A stretch of 23,982 bases of DNA from positions 1 to 23,982 of the IMG/VR virus record IMGVR_UViG_3300020438_000271, one strand, 5' to 3'. The notes under the pieces are model-generated. The model had not been told where the DNA came from. It saw nothing but the letters and a program-made list of their open reading frames with translations, and ran no database searches. The DNA is from a virus. Positions 17,026 to 23,336 of this stretch are shown here, in pieces. The position numbers and the translations under genes are program-made. How positions within the stretch are numbered: position 1 is the stretch's first letter; each line of letters starts with the position of its first letter.

Positions 17026-17850
17026 TTATGCTCCTACATTCCAAAATAATGCATTTGGTTTTGCATATTCCTTAACAAACTTCCAAGCCTTAGCATCGTA
17101 AGTTGGTGCTGATGGAAATGGTGGCATCTCTTCTTCTTTGATAATCTTATCAAACTTATAATCTGACCGATAGAACTTAGCCCTACCAATCTCTCTTTCA
17201 CTCATCTTATGTCCTACTGAAACAACATGGACATCTTTATTTGGAAATGCTAGTTGTAGTCCTCTATTAATAGTACCACTTGAACCAACACTCCATATTT
17301 CACTAAAATCATTCTCGTTTAAATTCTGTCTAGCAACTTTTATTATACTACCAACTACCGTAGGATGTTCCAAACCAATAGGAAATAAAACTCTATTATC
17401 AGGATCCTCTTCATAGTATTTCTTTGCTCTTGATTTGGTAACACTCAACATACCCATATTCACCCATTCGTAAATAGCACCCAAGTCCATACCTCGTCTT
17501 TGGTATTCGTGATAATTATCAGGATGTCGTTTAGCCATAAACAATATTACTTTCTTATCATACTTGTTAGCTACAGCTGGTAATGAGATTTGAGCATAAC
17601 CTGTAGCAGGACAACAACCAAATACTATTTCCTTAGCCTTAATATCTCTAATATATTTATCCACAAATCTAATCTTACTGCCGTGGTCTAATAAATCATC
17701 TCTAACAACTTTAATACCATCATACTCTTTTATAACTAATGGTGGATTAGGATCTTCCCAATCACTAACCATATCTAATAACTTATCAGTATCATACATA
17801 ACACCATTGTTATCTTCATAACATTGTTCTATAAAATCATTTAATCCCAA
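17026..17850 (-). CDS. Fold-type-II PLP-dependent enzyme (ACC deaminase/D-cysteine desulfhydrase-like)
   Basis: A 274-aa protein with a TTG start at 17850, chosen because SD AGGAG lies 8 nt upstream and no ATG is in a better place; it overlaps the upstream gene by 10 nt. Residues 49-62 (VRDDLLDHGSKIRF) match the RDDL...G.K.R signature of the ACC deaminase/D-cysteine desulfhydrase family, with Lys59 as the expected PLP-binding lysine. Residues 187-197 (SVGSSGTINRG) match the Gly/Ser-rich loop that binds the cofactor phosphate. Family members are usually 320-340 aa; this one is shorter, with a C-terminus ending ALFWNVGA. Known members eliminate or replace groups on amino acids. In this operon it may supply or transfer an amino-acid-derived group, which is inference; the substrate is unknown. 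Confidence 0.75.
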   Translation of the reverse strand: MGLNDFIEQCYEDNNGVMYDTDKLLDMVSDWEDPNPPLVIKEYDGIKVVRDDLLDHGSKIRFVDKYIRDIKAKEIVFGCCPATGYAQISLPAVANKYDKKVILFMAKRHPDNYHEYQRRGMDLGAIYEWVNMGMLSVTKSRAKKYYEEDPDNRVLFPIGLEHPTVVGSIIKVARQNLNENDFSEIWSVGSSGTINRGLQLAFPNKDVHVVSVGHKMSEREIGRAKFYRSDYKFDKIIKEEEMPPFPSAPTYDAKAWKFVKEYAKPNALFWNVGA

Positions 17851-18296
17851 AACTTATTCTCCTCTGTTTTTGGAAGTTTTAAATCACATAACTCTGCAAG
17901 TAATCTTGCTCTCTTTGATGGTCCTTTAACTCCAGTTTGCATAAAATAACACACCTTACCATTCTCATAATTTACATCTTCATAGTTAGGAAATTGGTCT
18001 ACTGTCAAATCTACTATTGTACCATCAGGCCATTTTAAAAATCTATGTAGTCCATCATCACCAGGTATATTAGGTAACTTATATGGTTTACTTCCTTTAG
18101 GTGCTAAATAATAAAACACCATTTCTGATACCACATAACAATAATTCTTAGTTGGATTATCTTCTGACCAAGCATCTCTCATTTGTTTTGTTTTCAATTG
18201 TTTAGTACCCATTTTCAATAACGCATCGTGTAATACTTTTTTCTCAATACCTGCAACCTTAAACATTGATTCTAATTTCTCATTACCAATTTTCAT
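17841..18296 (-). CDS. Cys-His-Asp (transglutaminase/papain-like) conserved phage protein
   Basis: A 151-aa protein. I take ATG 18296 as start because SD AAGGAG is 10 nt upstream of it, while a GTG at 18305 would be only 1 nt from the SD. The conserved core reads NPTKNYCYVVSEMVFYYL (48-65), then GLHRFLKWPDGTIVDLTVDQ (82-101), and GPSKRARLLAEL (125-136). I have seen this pattern in uncharacterised phage proteins. The order Cys53, His84, Asp96 resembles the catalytic triad of transglutaminase/papain-fold enzymes, so an amidase, transglutaminase or protease activity is possible. It overlaps both neighbours (14 and 10 nt) in the enzyme cassette. The fold call is by eye only. Confidence 0.6.
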   Translation of the reverse strand: MKIGNEKLESMFKVAGIEKKVLHDALLKMGTKQLKTKQMRDAWSEDNPTKNYCYVVSEMVFYYLAPKGSKPYKLPNIPGDDGLHRFLKWPDGTIVDLTVDQFPNYEDVNYENGKVCYFMQTGVKGPSKRARLLAELCDLKLPKTEENKFWD

Positions 18297-19578
18297 AATT
18301 AGCACTCTCCTTTTCAGGTGGATATGATTTCCTACTTCTCCTTAACCAAGCTCTTAAACTCTCACTTGACCTAACATCAATAATCAAATGATACCTATCT
18401 TCATCACCATGATTGATTGCTGTATGTGGTTTTCTCATATCCAAATACCACAACTCACCAATATCCATGTGTGCAACAGTTTCCGTACCATCAGTATTCC
18501 ATTGTGTAAAAAATACCCAATCATTAGTAACTAATGGAAAATGTAACCTAGCCCATTGACCATCATTTAGTCCAGCATCTCTATCTTGTATATCTGTATG
18601 TCGTTCTAACTCACCTTCATCTTTACCTAATTTTAATATCCTGACTCTTTCTATATCACTTTCTTCAACCTCTAATAACTCAATAAACTTCTCTACTTTA
18701 TCTAATCTTTTTCTTAATGGTGTATCTTTACATTCCCAATCTAATTTTTCTGCATTTTCTTTTTTCCAACTATTAGTCATCTCACTTGGCTTAATAATAA
18801 AATCTTCCTTGCCACCATAACCCTTTAATACAATACCTTTCCAAGTATTACCTTTGTTGTAATTGGAATAGTGATTAGCAAATAACTCATCTTCTATCTT
18901 ATACAATTGTTTTACCAAAGGCTGCACTGGTGGTACAACCATAATTAATCGTTGTAATGAACACTCTTGTGACTCTTCAATTTTCTCAATAGGTAATAAC
19001 TCATTTTGTTTACACCAAATACCATACATATCTGCAAAACTACTTACTTTATTATCTATTCTTTCAAATCCAAGAGATTCAAATACCCTTCTAAGTTGTT
19101 TATTTTGCATATCACATTCAGCAATAGTAGTACCAAATACCGTTTTAGAAAAGTGTCTCTCCATTAAAAAACCTAACCATCTTTCATATCCAACATCACA
19201 CGCAACATCAAATATATAAGAATCATTTTCACTCAATTCTATTTTTCTTTGTGTAAATGATGTGATAGTTTTTTTCTTATTTGACATTTTAGATATGTCA
19301 TAATAGATAATGGCTGTTCTAACTACACCATTTTCATCAGTAGCCCAATCTAAACATTTGTAATTATCATCATCAAAATAACCTTGCATTTTGTGTTTAT
19401 TAATCTTTCTAAATGGATCCAGTAATCTTGGTTTATTATCTTTATATTCTTTTACACCAATAGGTCTTTGTGTTCTAAGAAAACATTGCTCTACTTGTTC
19501 ATAAATTGTATCAGGATAAATCCACTTACCATCTTGATATGGTGGTTCTATTTTTTTATCAAAATCTCTAAAAATCAT
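18283..19578 (-). CDS. GNAT-like domain fused to Asp/Asn-hydroxylase-type 2OG-Fe(II) dioxygenase
   Basis: A 431-aa protein whose ATG overlaps the stop of the methyltransferase gene (ATGA), so it is coupled. The N-terminal part (about residues 60-200) resembles a GNAT acyltransferase: CLDWATDENGVVRTAIIYYD strands, a central helix, then NKQLRRVFESLGFER (159-173), the usual end of GNAT domains. The C-terminal part (310-405) matches the aspartyl/asparaginyl hydroxylase family: ELERHTDIQD (H327, D329), WARLHFPLV, GELWYLDMRKPHTAINH (H385) and DRYHLIIDV (R395, the likely 2OG-binding arginine). Known members hydroxylate Asp/Asn residues or small molecules. The combination with methyltransferase and PLP enzyme suggests a modification pathway. 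The GNAT part is less certain than the dioxygenase. Confidence 0.75.
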   Translation of the reverse strand: MIFRDFDKKIEPPYQDGKWIYPDTIYEQVEQCFLRTQRPIGVKEYKDNKPRLLDPFRKINKHKMQGYFDDDNYKCLDWATDENGVVRTAIIYYDISKMSNKKKTITSFTQRKIELSENDSYIFDVACDVGYERWLGFLMERHFSKTVFGTTIAECDMQNKQLRRVFESLGFERIDNKVSSFADMYGIWCKQNELLPIEKIEESQECSLQRLIMVVPPVQPLVKQLYKIEDELFANHYSNYNKGNTWKGIVLKGYGGKEDFIIKPSEMTNSWKKENAEKLDWECKDTPLRKRLDKVEKFIELLEVEESDIERVRILKLGKDEGELERHTDIQDRDAGLNDGQWARLHFPLVTNDWVFFTQWNTDGTETVAHMDIGELWYLDMRKPHTAINHGDEDRYHLIIDVRSSESLRAWLRRSRKSYPPEKESANYENW

Positions 19579-21092
19579 GATTTATAAAATACCAATATAG
19601 GTTCAAATTTATAATATTTACCATCAAGTTCTACTGAATTTTTAACATTACTCGCATTGATACCAACCATACGAGTCATTAACATTTTATAAATACCTTG
19701 ATATTCACCACCCAAAGATTCAACAACATCTATACTATCTTGTTCTAATGGAATGAATTTATTACTACCAACTTTGATGTCGGCGATGTTCCAACAAATG
19801 TATCTATCGTTTTTTAAAAAATTATAAGCCGTAGTTAAAGTCGGTTTTAAAAAATTATCTCTCCAATCTTCATACGCCGAAAACTTTTTAAACGATTGAT
19901 TTTCGTCTTGAGAATATTGTTCCCGATTAAAATAAGGTGGAGAGGTGAATACGAAATCAAGTTTACCAAAGTGTTTTAAAAAATTTTCGTCATCACCTAT
20001 AACCTCACTACCTAATTGATAAATTTCGTAAGAGTTGGAAGAACCATCGCCAAAGAACGGATTATTTTGGTTACAATGAGTATTGTAGAACTCAGCTACC
20101 CTCTCATATCTTCCAACATTATCCGGATTTGGATCTGTTCCTATATAATGTAATGGTCTATTAGTACACATCGCACCTAATATCCTACCACCCCATCCTG
20201 CACTCGGGTCATATACTGTAACCTTATCTGTATTATCTATATGTTTAGTAAAGTGTTCATATAAGAACTTAGCTGTTAATGGTGGAAAGTTTACTGCAGG
20301 TTGTCCTAATCCTAATCTGAATACTTGTAATGCTGATGGAAAGATTCTTTTGTTCCTATCATACTTACGAACATAATACCAATAATATCTTTTATTACCA
20401 TTCTTTAATTCATAACTATCGTCTACATCTCCCATAATAGTTTTTAAGTTCTGAGTAGTAAGATGACCGCTTTTTATATATTCATTAATTTTAGTTGAGC
20501 TAAATACTAAATAATTATATTCATCTGGTACTGGCGTTGGTTTAGCTTGTCTAATAATAGTAATACCACAATCTTTATCATTATTCAATTGTGTTAAATA
20601 TTCTTCTACATTACCGACATCTTCCATTAAAACAGATTTACCATAACTATACATTGAGTCTTTAAATAATCCGCGGAACATAGACTTCTTAAATTTTTCT
20701 TTTAAATCATCTTCTTTGAACATATCATAGATAGATGTAGCTCCCTCACTACTAACACCACTACTTATCTTAGTCTTTAACATAGTAGGAAAGAATTGAT
20801 TAACACCACTAGCCATCTTACTAAAGTTTTTAACCACTTTATGTTTATCATTATAGAACGAATCTACATCAAAGTCTTTAAGTTTAGACCAGCCTTTAAT
20901 TATCTCATCTTCATTTTTACCAATGACAGGTGGCTGTCCTTCTTTATCCCATTGTGTAATAACATACAGGCGTAACTCGTCAATCCAAGAATCTAATTCT
21001 TCGAAAGATTTTTGTAATATTTCATCGTATGTTATATTTAATGGATTATCTGTTGTGGCGATATTTGATTTTTCGTAAAACCCTTTACTCAT
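19575..21092 (-). CDS. DNA methyltransferase-like protein (DPxxGxGG / TSPPY)
   Basis: A 505-aa protein starting at ATG with SD AAGG. The C-terminal half is a Rossmann methyltransferase: motif I VYDPSAGWGGRILGA (residues 293-307), an acidic motif II YIGTDPNPDNV, and motif IV DFVFTSPPYFNREQYSQ (379-395). TSPPY is typical of exocyclic amino methyltransferases (N4-cytosine or N6-adenine). The N-terminal about 260 residues have no motif I recognise and include KMASGVNQFFPTMLK and a Tyr-rich KRYYWYYVRKYDRNKR segment; this may be a target-recognition part or a second function. It is the first gene of the four-gene cassette, behind a 174-nt gap with a candidate promoter at 21233. No restriction endonuclease is nearby. 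Modification of phage DNA against host nucleases is the likeliest role. Confidence 0.8.
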   Translation of the reverse strand: MSKGFYEKSNIATTDNPLNITYDEILQKSFEELDSWIDELRLYVITQWDKEGQPPVIGKNEDEIIKGWSKLKDFDVDSFYNDKHKVVKNFSKMASGVNQFFPTMLKTKISSGVSSEGATSIYDMFKEDDLKEKFKKSMFRGLFKDSMYSYGKSVLMEDVGNVEEYLTQLNNDKDCGITIIRQAKPTPVPDEYNYLVFSSTKINEYIKSGHLTTQNLKTIMGDVDDSYELKNGNKRYYWYYVRKYDRNKRIFPSALQVFRLGLGQPAVNFPPLTAKFLYEHFTKHIDNTDKVTVYDPSAGWGGRILGAMCTNRPLHYIGTDPNPDNVGRYERVAEFYNTHCNQNNPFFGDGSSNSYEIYQLGSEVIGDDENFLKHFGKLDFVFTSPPYFNREQYSQDENQSFKKFSAYEDWRDNFLKPTLTTAYNFLKNDRYICWNIADIKVGSNKFIPLEQDSIDVVESLGGEYQGIYKMLMTRMVGINASNVKNSVELDGKYYKFEPILVFYKS

Positions 21093-21232
21093 TTGATAAC
21101 CTTAATTTCATATTTTTTTAAAAACTTGTTAATTTAGAACCGCTTTTTATTTATTTAGTATCTTTATTGATCGTCACCAATACACTTTTTATCACGATTA
21201 GTCGTTTGAACTTTCGGTCTTTATACTAACAA

Positions 21233-21244
21233 TAATAAATATAA
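21233..21244 (-). promoter_or_regulatory. Candidate late promoter element, copy 4
   Basis: An exact TTATATTTATTA on the minus strand in the 174-nt gap (21093-21266), 140 nt before the ATG at 21092. It shares the preceding C with copy 1. The long leader behind it holds only a weak ACGA/TCGT stem around 21189-21205 and otherwise nothing I recognise. Confidence 0.45.
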
Positions 21245-21266
21245 GACAACCCAACTAAAATACATT

Positions 21267-21545
21267 TTATTTTTTCTTTTTTAATCCTAAGAGTTTTAGA
21301 TTATGTGAAATAAATCCACCTATCTCTGGCCTACCCGTTTTACTTCTATACACATTTTCTAATCTAGTCCAGGGACAATCCAATGTCCTACTAAAACCTA
21401 AATGCATTATCCATGCACATATAGGTAGAGATACATAAATTGGTTCTAATAATAATACCAATGGTACAGATACTCCAATCAATACCAAGAAAGTCCAATG
21501 TAACCATTGTATTAAAAATAATATTATTTCATTTATAATTTTCAT
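21267..21545 (-). CDS. DUF2784-like membrane protein
   Basis: A 92-aa protein whose ATG overlaps the stop of the 34-aa gene (ATGA). Residues 6-33 and 34-52 are hydrophobic and make two TM segments (FLIQWLHWTFLVLIGVSVPL; YVSLPICAWIMHLGF). The loop after them, LDCPWTRLENVYRSKTGRPE then IGGFISHNL, resembles the conserved CPLTxxEN...GGFI signature of DUF2784 membrane proteins. The C-terminus ends in four lysines. It is the last gene of the small operon behind the tmRNA. Function is unknown; the family call is moderate. Confidence 0.65.
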   Translation of the reverse strand: MKIINEIILFLIQWLHWTFLVLIGVSVPLVLLLEPIYVSLPICAWIMHLGFSRTLDCPWTRLENVYRSKTGRPEIGGFISHNLKLLGLKKKK

Positions 21546-21646
21546 TTATCTTTTTCCTCATCTGGTAGCTTATCCCAAATTAAAATTAGAGTTGACAACA
21601 TACCTACTCCTAACATTACAATTAACATTGAAATACATTCAATCAT
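21542..21646 (-). CDS. 34-aa single-TM peptide
   Basis: A 34-aa ORF starting at ATG 21646 inside the last codons of the upstream gene and ending in a TGA that overlaps the next ATG. An SD-like AGAGGTAA lies in the upstream gene. Residues 1-25 are hydrophobic (MIECISMLIVMLGVGMLSTL then ILIW), and the tail is charged (DKLPDEEKDK), so it looks like a one-TM peptide with its tail in the cytoplasm. Overlaps on both sides support a real, coupled gene. Function is unknown. Confidence 0.6.
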   Translation of the reverse strand: MIECISMLIVMLGVGMLSTLILIWDKLPDEEKDK

Positions 21647-21797
21647 ATTTTGTTACCTCTACTTTATAAGGACCACCATCCTCATCTATTTTATTTGTAT
21701 CTGCACTATAAACATATATAATGCATTTCTTCTCTTTCTCCGCCGTGATAGTGGCGCCACCAAATAATTTTTTTAATAATCTTATCAACTTCTTCAT
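21639..21797 (-). CDS. 52-aa basic small protein directly behind tmRNA
   Basis: I take ATG 21797 as the start, giving 52 aa; an in-frame ATG at 21860 would translate the tRNA-like end of the tmRNA and is rejected. The N-terminus MKKLIRLLKKLFGG is a basic amphipathic helix, followed by a strand-rich acidic part (CIIYVYSADTNKID; PYKVEVTKYD). The start is only 6 nt after the tmRNA discriminator base and has no good SD, so translation may depend on processing of the tmRNA end. The stop overlaps the start of the 34-aa gene by 8 nt. No family is recognised. Confidence 0.5.
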   Translation of the reverse strand: MKKLIRLLKKLFGGATITAEKEKKCIIYVYSADTNKIDEDGGPYKVEVTKYD

Positions 21798-21803
21798 ATC
21801 TTG

Positions 21804-22235
21804 TGGAGCTGTCGGGAATCGAACCCGAGTCTTACTATACCTATTTATTAAGTCGTTCACAGCTTAGACAGGTTTTCCCATTACTTGTAGAAGGCCTATT
21901 AATTTACCTGCAAAACCACTAACAACTTTATCCAGAGTTGCCAACTGGCAGTTTCTTTAATCACTAACTTCCATCTAGCTAAAGTGAGGTGGTCTAACTT
22001 ATTTTATGTTCGGGTGTTAGACAACCCAAAATCTTACGCAGCGTATGCTGAATAAGATGGTTGGTCATTACCGATTGGTGCAGCTGGGTAATCATACTCA
22101 GCTAGATGCCAATCAATGTCCAACCCGTCTAGCGATACTTCGCCAATTAGGTTAGTTGAGTCTTATTTAAGAGTCTACTCATACTCTGCTGCACTTTATA
22201 AACTGATTATAATAATCGATACCAAGTTCAGCCCC
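21804..22235 (-). ncRNA. ssrA: tmRNA (one-piece, phage-encoded)
   Basis: The RNA begins GGGGCUGAACUUGGUAUCGA, close to the E. coli tmRNA start, and ends with the T arm UCGGG-UUCGAUU-CCCGA and CAGCUCC plus discriminator A. The 7-bp acceptor stem (22235-22229 with 21811-21805) pairs fully, with the third pair G-U that sets alanine identity. The terminal CCA is not fully encoded (ACAA follows). The long H2-type helix can form between UUUAU-AAGU at about 22190-22200 and ACUU-AUAAA near 21843-21852. Three H-type pseudoknots are visible: 22157-22187 (AGAGU/ACUCU with UGAGU/ACUCA), 21992-22027 (GUCUAAC/GUUAGAC with GGGU/ACCC) and 21923-21948 (CCAG/CUGG with CAACU/AGUUG). A tag frame lies between PK1 and PK2. 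At 432 nt it is somewhat longer than the usual 350-400. It rescues stalled ribosomes by trans-translation. Confidence 0.93.
22034..22102 (-). other. tmRNA tag-peptide reading frame
   Basis: Within the tmRNA, after the sequence AUCUAG, a frame reads GCU GAG UAU GAU ... to a UAA at 22036-22034. If the resume codon is GCU the tag is 22 aa, beginning AEYDYPAAPIG and ending SYSAYAA; if it is GAG the tag is 21 aa. The UAG just upstream resembles the UAGUC element that positions the resume codon in E. coli. Most bacterial tags are about 10 aa and end in ALAA or AVAA. The AYAA end is a variation at the position read by ClpX. Confidence 0.8.
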
Positions 22236-22239
22236 AAAT

Positions 22240-22389
22240 TTATTCATCCCAATCTTCATAATAAGGATCTTCATACTCATCATCTTCTCTTTGTAATATT
22301 TCTAATTCTTCAATTATCTCCATTACCTTATTCCAATTATGAGTATTAATTGCATTTTTTAATTCTTTTATTATTTCTGTCAATGTCAC
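22240..22389 (-). CDS. 49-aa acidic protein, GTG start
   Basis: The GTG at 22389 is preceded by SD GGAG with 7 nt spacing. A competing ATG overlapping the previous stop opens only 18 codons in another frame. The product is helical and acidic: TLTEIIKELKNAINTHNWNK, then VMEIIEELEILQ, and a tail of Asp, Glu and Tyr (EYEDPYYEDWDE). The Trp-containing amphipathic helix pair suggests a small binding protein; the tail could mimic DNA charge, but that is speculation. Its stop is only 4 nt from the tmRNA 5' end, so both are probably on one transcript. Confidence 0.6.
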   Translation of the reverse strand: MTLTEIIKELKNAINTHNWNKVMEIIEELEILQREDDEYEDPYYEDWDE

Positions 22390-22401
22390 TATCTCTCTCC
22401 A

Positions 22402-22605
22402 TTATTTATCTTTTGAATATGTATGTGGAAAAGCTAAAATCTGAACCAGTAACAAAAACCCCCAGCATTGAAATAAAGATAAATTGGGTAATCCAAATAA
22501 TGGCATTATCCAATTCCATAATAGATAAAATGGTAATGTTGCAATTACCAATCCAACCACAAGTATTGATATTATAGTAACGAAAAATGTACCATCAGAA
22601 AACAT
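22402..22605 (-). CDS. Small two-TM membrane protein
   Basis: A 67-aa protein starting at ATG inside the end of the barrel gene (11-nt overlap), with an SD-like GGAGTAGAG upstream. Residues 7-33 (FFVTIISILVVGLVIATLPF and on) and 42-60 (LSLFQCWGFLLLVQILAF) are hydrophobic and are linked by a short LWNWIMPLFGLP turn. This LLWNW-MP-FGLP pattern occurs in small membrane proteins of bacteria and phages of unknown function. The tail is short and charged. Confidence 0.7.
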   Translation of the reverse strand: MFSDGTFFVTIISILVVGLVIATLPFYLLWNWIMPLFGLPNLSLFQCWGFLLLVQILAFPHTYSKDK

Positions 22606-23182
22606 ACTCTACTCCTATTTTACCTTTGTAAAATTCTTTACCTTGAAGTTTGGATATCTCACCTAAATTATATAATTTAATTTTATCTGTAAGTTTCCAA
22701 CTCACTTTAAATTTATCTTCAAATTCAAATGTGTTATTGTCGCCACTATCATCAGGTGGAAAATATCCATCAAATGAAACCACTACTTCAATTTTATCAT
22801 TATAATATTTCTTTGTCTTACTCATACCAACCGAAGCAAATGTTTCATATAATTTTAATGTCTCATCAGTAGAACGAGTTGTCAACCCAGCACTAATACC
22901 TTTCCAACTTCTACGCCAGTCAAGTTTTAGATACTTAATAGATTTACTTTGTTTATTCATATACTCTGGTTTAAAATATATACCCTCATCTAACTTAGCC
23001 CAAGCTAAGACATCATTATATTTTGTACCCAACTCTCGTTCCCATTGACGATTGAAATGAAAGTACTTATGTGTTAAACCTATACTTACTTCATAGTCAT
23101 CTGGGTTAGGTTCTACATTAGGTGTCCTAACCGCAAAGGAACTGAATAACATTACTCCTGCTAATAAACTATCTAGTACCAA
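22595..23182 (-). CDS. Predicted outer-membrane beta-barrel protein, TTG start
   Basis: I choose TTG 23182 as start: SD AAGGAG lies 7 nt upstream, and the resulting N-terminus MVLDSLLAGVMLFSSFAVRT has a hydrophobic core like a signal peptide. An ATG at 23221 would place Arg/Lys-rich residues in front and overlaps the zinc-protein gene fully. The 195-aa product has alternating strands (YEVSIGLTHKYF, KYLKLDWRRSWKGISAGLTT, KIEVVVSFDGYF, FKVSWKLTDKIKLYNLGEIS) and ends GKIGVEYVF. A C-terminal Phe after an alternating strand is the known signal for outer-membrane barrel insertion. A Gram-negative host is therefore likely. Role unknown; blocking of other phages or membrane alteration are possibilities. 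Confidence 0.65.
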   Translation of the reverse strand: MVLDSLLAGVMLFSSFAVRTPNVEPNPDDYEVSIGLTHKYFHFNRQWERELGTKYNDVLAWAKLDEGIYFKPEYMNKQSKSIKYLKLDWRRSWKGISAGLTTRSTDETLKLYETFASVGMSKTKKYYNDKIEVVVSFDGYFPPDDSGDNNTFEFEDKFKVSWKLTDKIKLYNLGEISKLQGKEFYKGKIGVEYVF

Positions 23183-23336
23183 CTTTTTTCTCCTTAACAA
23201 AGGTTTTCTTGTATAACTCATTGTAACATTCTAAACACAATTGACCAGCACCTTCAATATATCCAATCCTGAAATCAATATGTTCTTCTCTATCATAGAT
23301 AGATTTTTTGTTACAAGTTACACATTTATCCTTCAT
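23169..23336 (-). CDS. 55-aa zinc-binding protein (two CxxC)
   Basis: The ORF starts at ATG 23336, inside the last codons of the upstream gene, and ends at TAG 23171-23169, 14 nt into the barrel gene. Two CxxC pairs (C5-x-x-C8 as CVTC and C34-x-x-C37 as CLEC) are placed as in a treble-clef or zinc-ribbon finger. A charged stretch (KSIYDREEHI, then DFRIGYIEGAGQL) lies between them. The C-terminus is basic (YKKTFVKEKKVGTR), which would fit nucleic-acid binding. The overlaps on both sides and the cysteine pattern support a real gene. No specific family is recognised. Confidence 0.7.
   Translation of the reverse strand: MKDKCVTCNKKSIYDREEHIDFRIGYIEGAGQLCLECYNELYKKTFVKEKKVGTR

Noticed and set aside
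21798-21860. N-terminal extension of the 52-aa protein from an ATG at 21860
   Set aside because: These codons are the tRNA-like 3' part of the tmRNA; the Arg/Phe/Pro-rich peptide is a by-product of the T arm and acceptor stem.
22116-22349. A 77-codon open frame on the plus strand
   Set aside because: It lies opposite the tmRNA 5' half and the 49-aa gene; low-complexity Leu/Ile/His product without SD.
22346-22402. An 18-codon ORF from the ATG overlapping the stop of the 67-aa gene
   Set aside because: The GTG 13 nt downstream has a well-spaced GGAG and opens a 49-aa frame ending right before the tmRNA.
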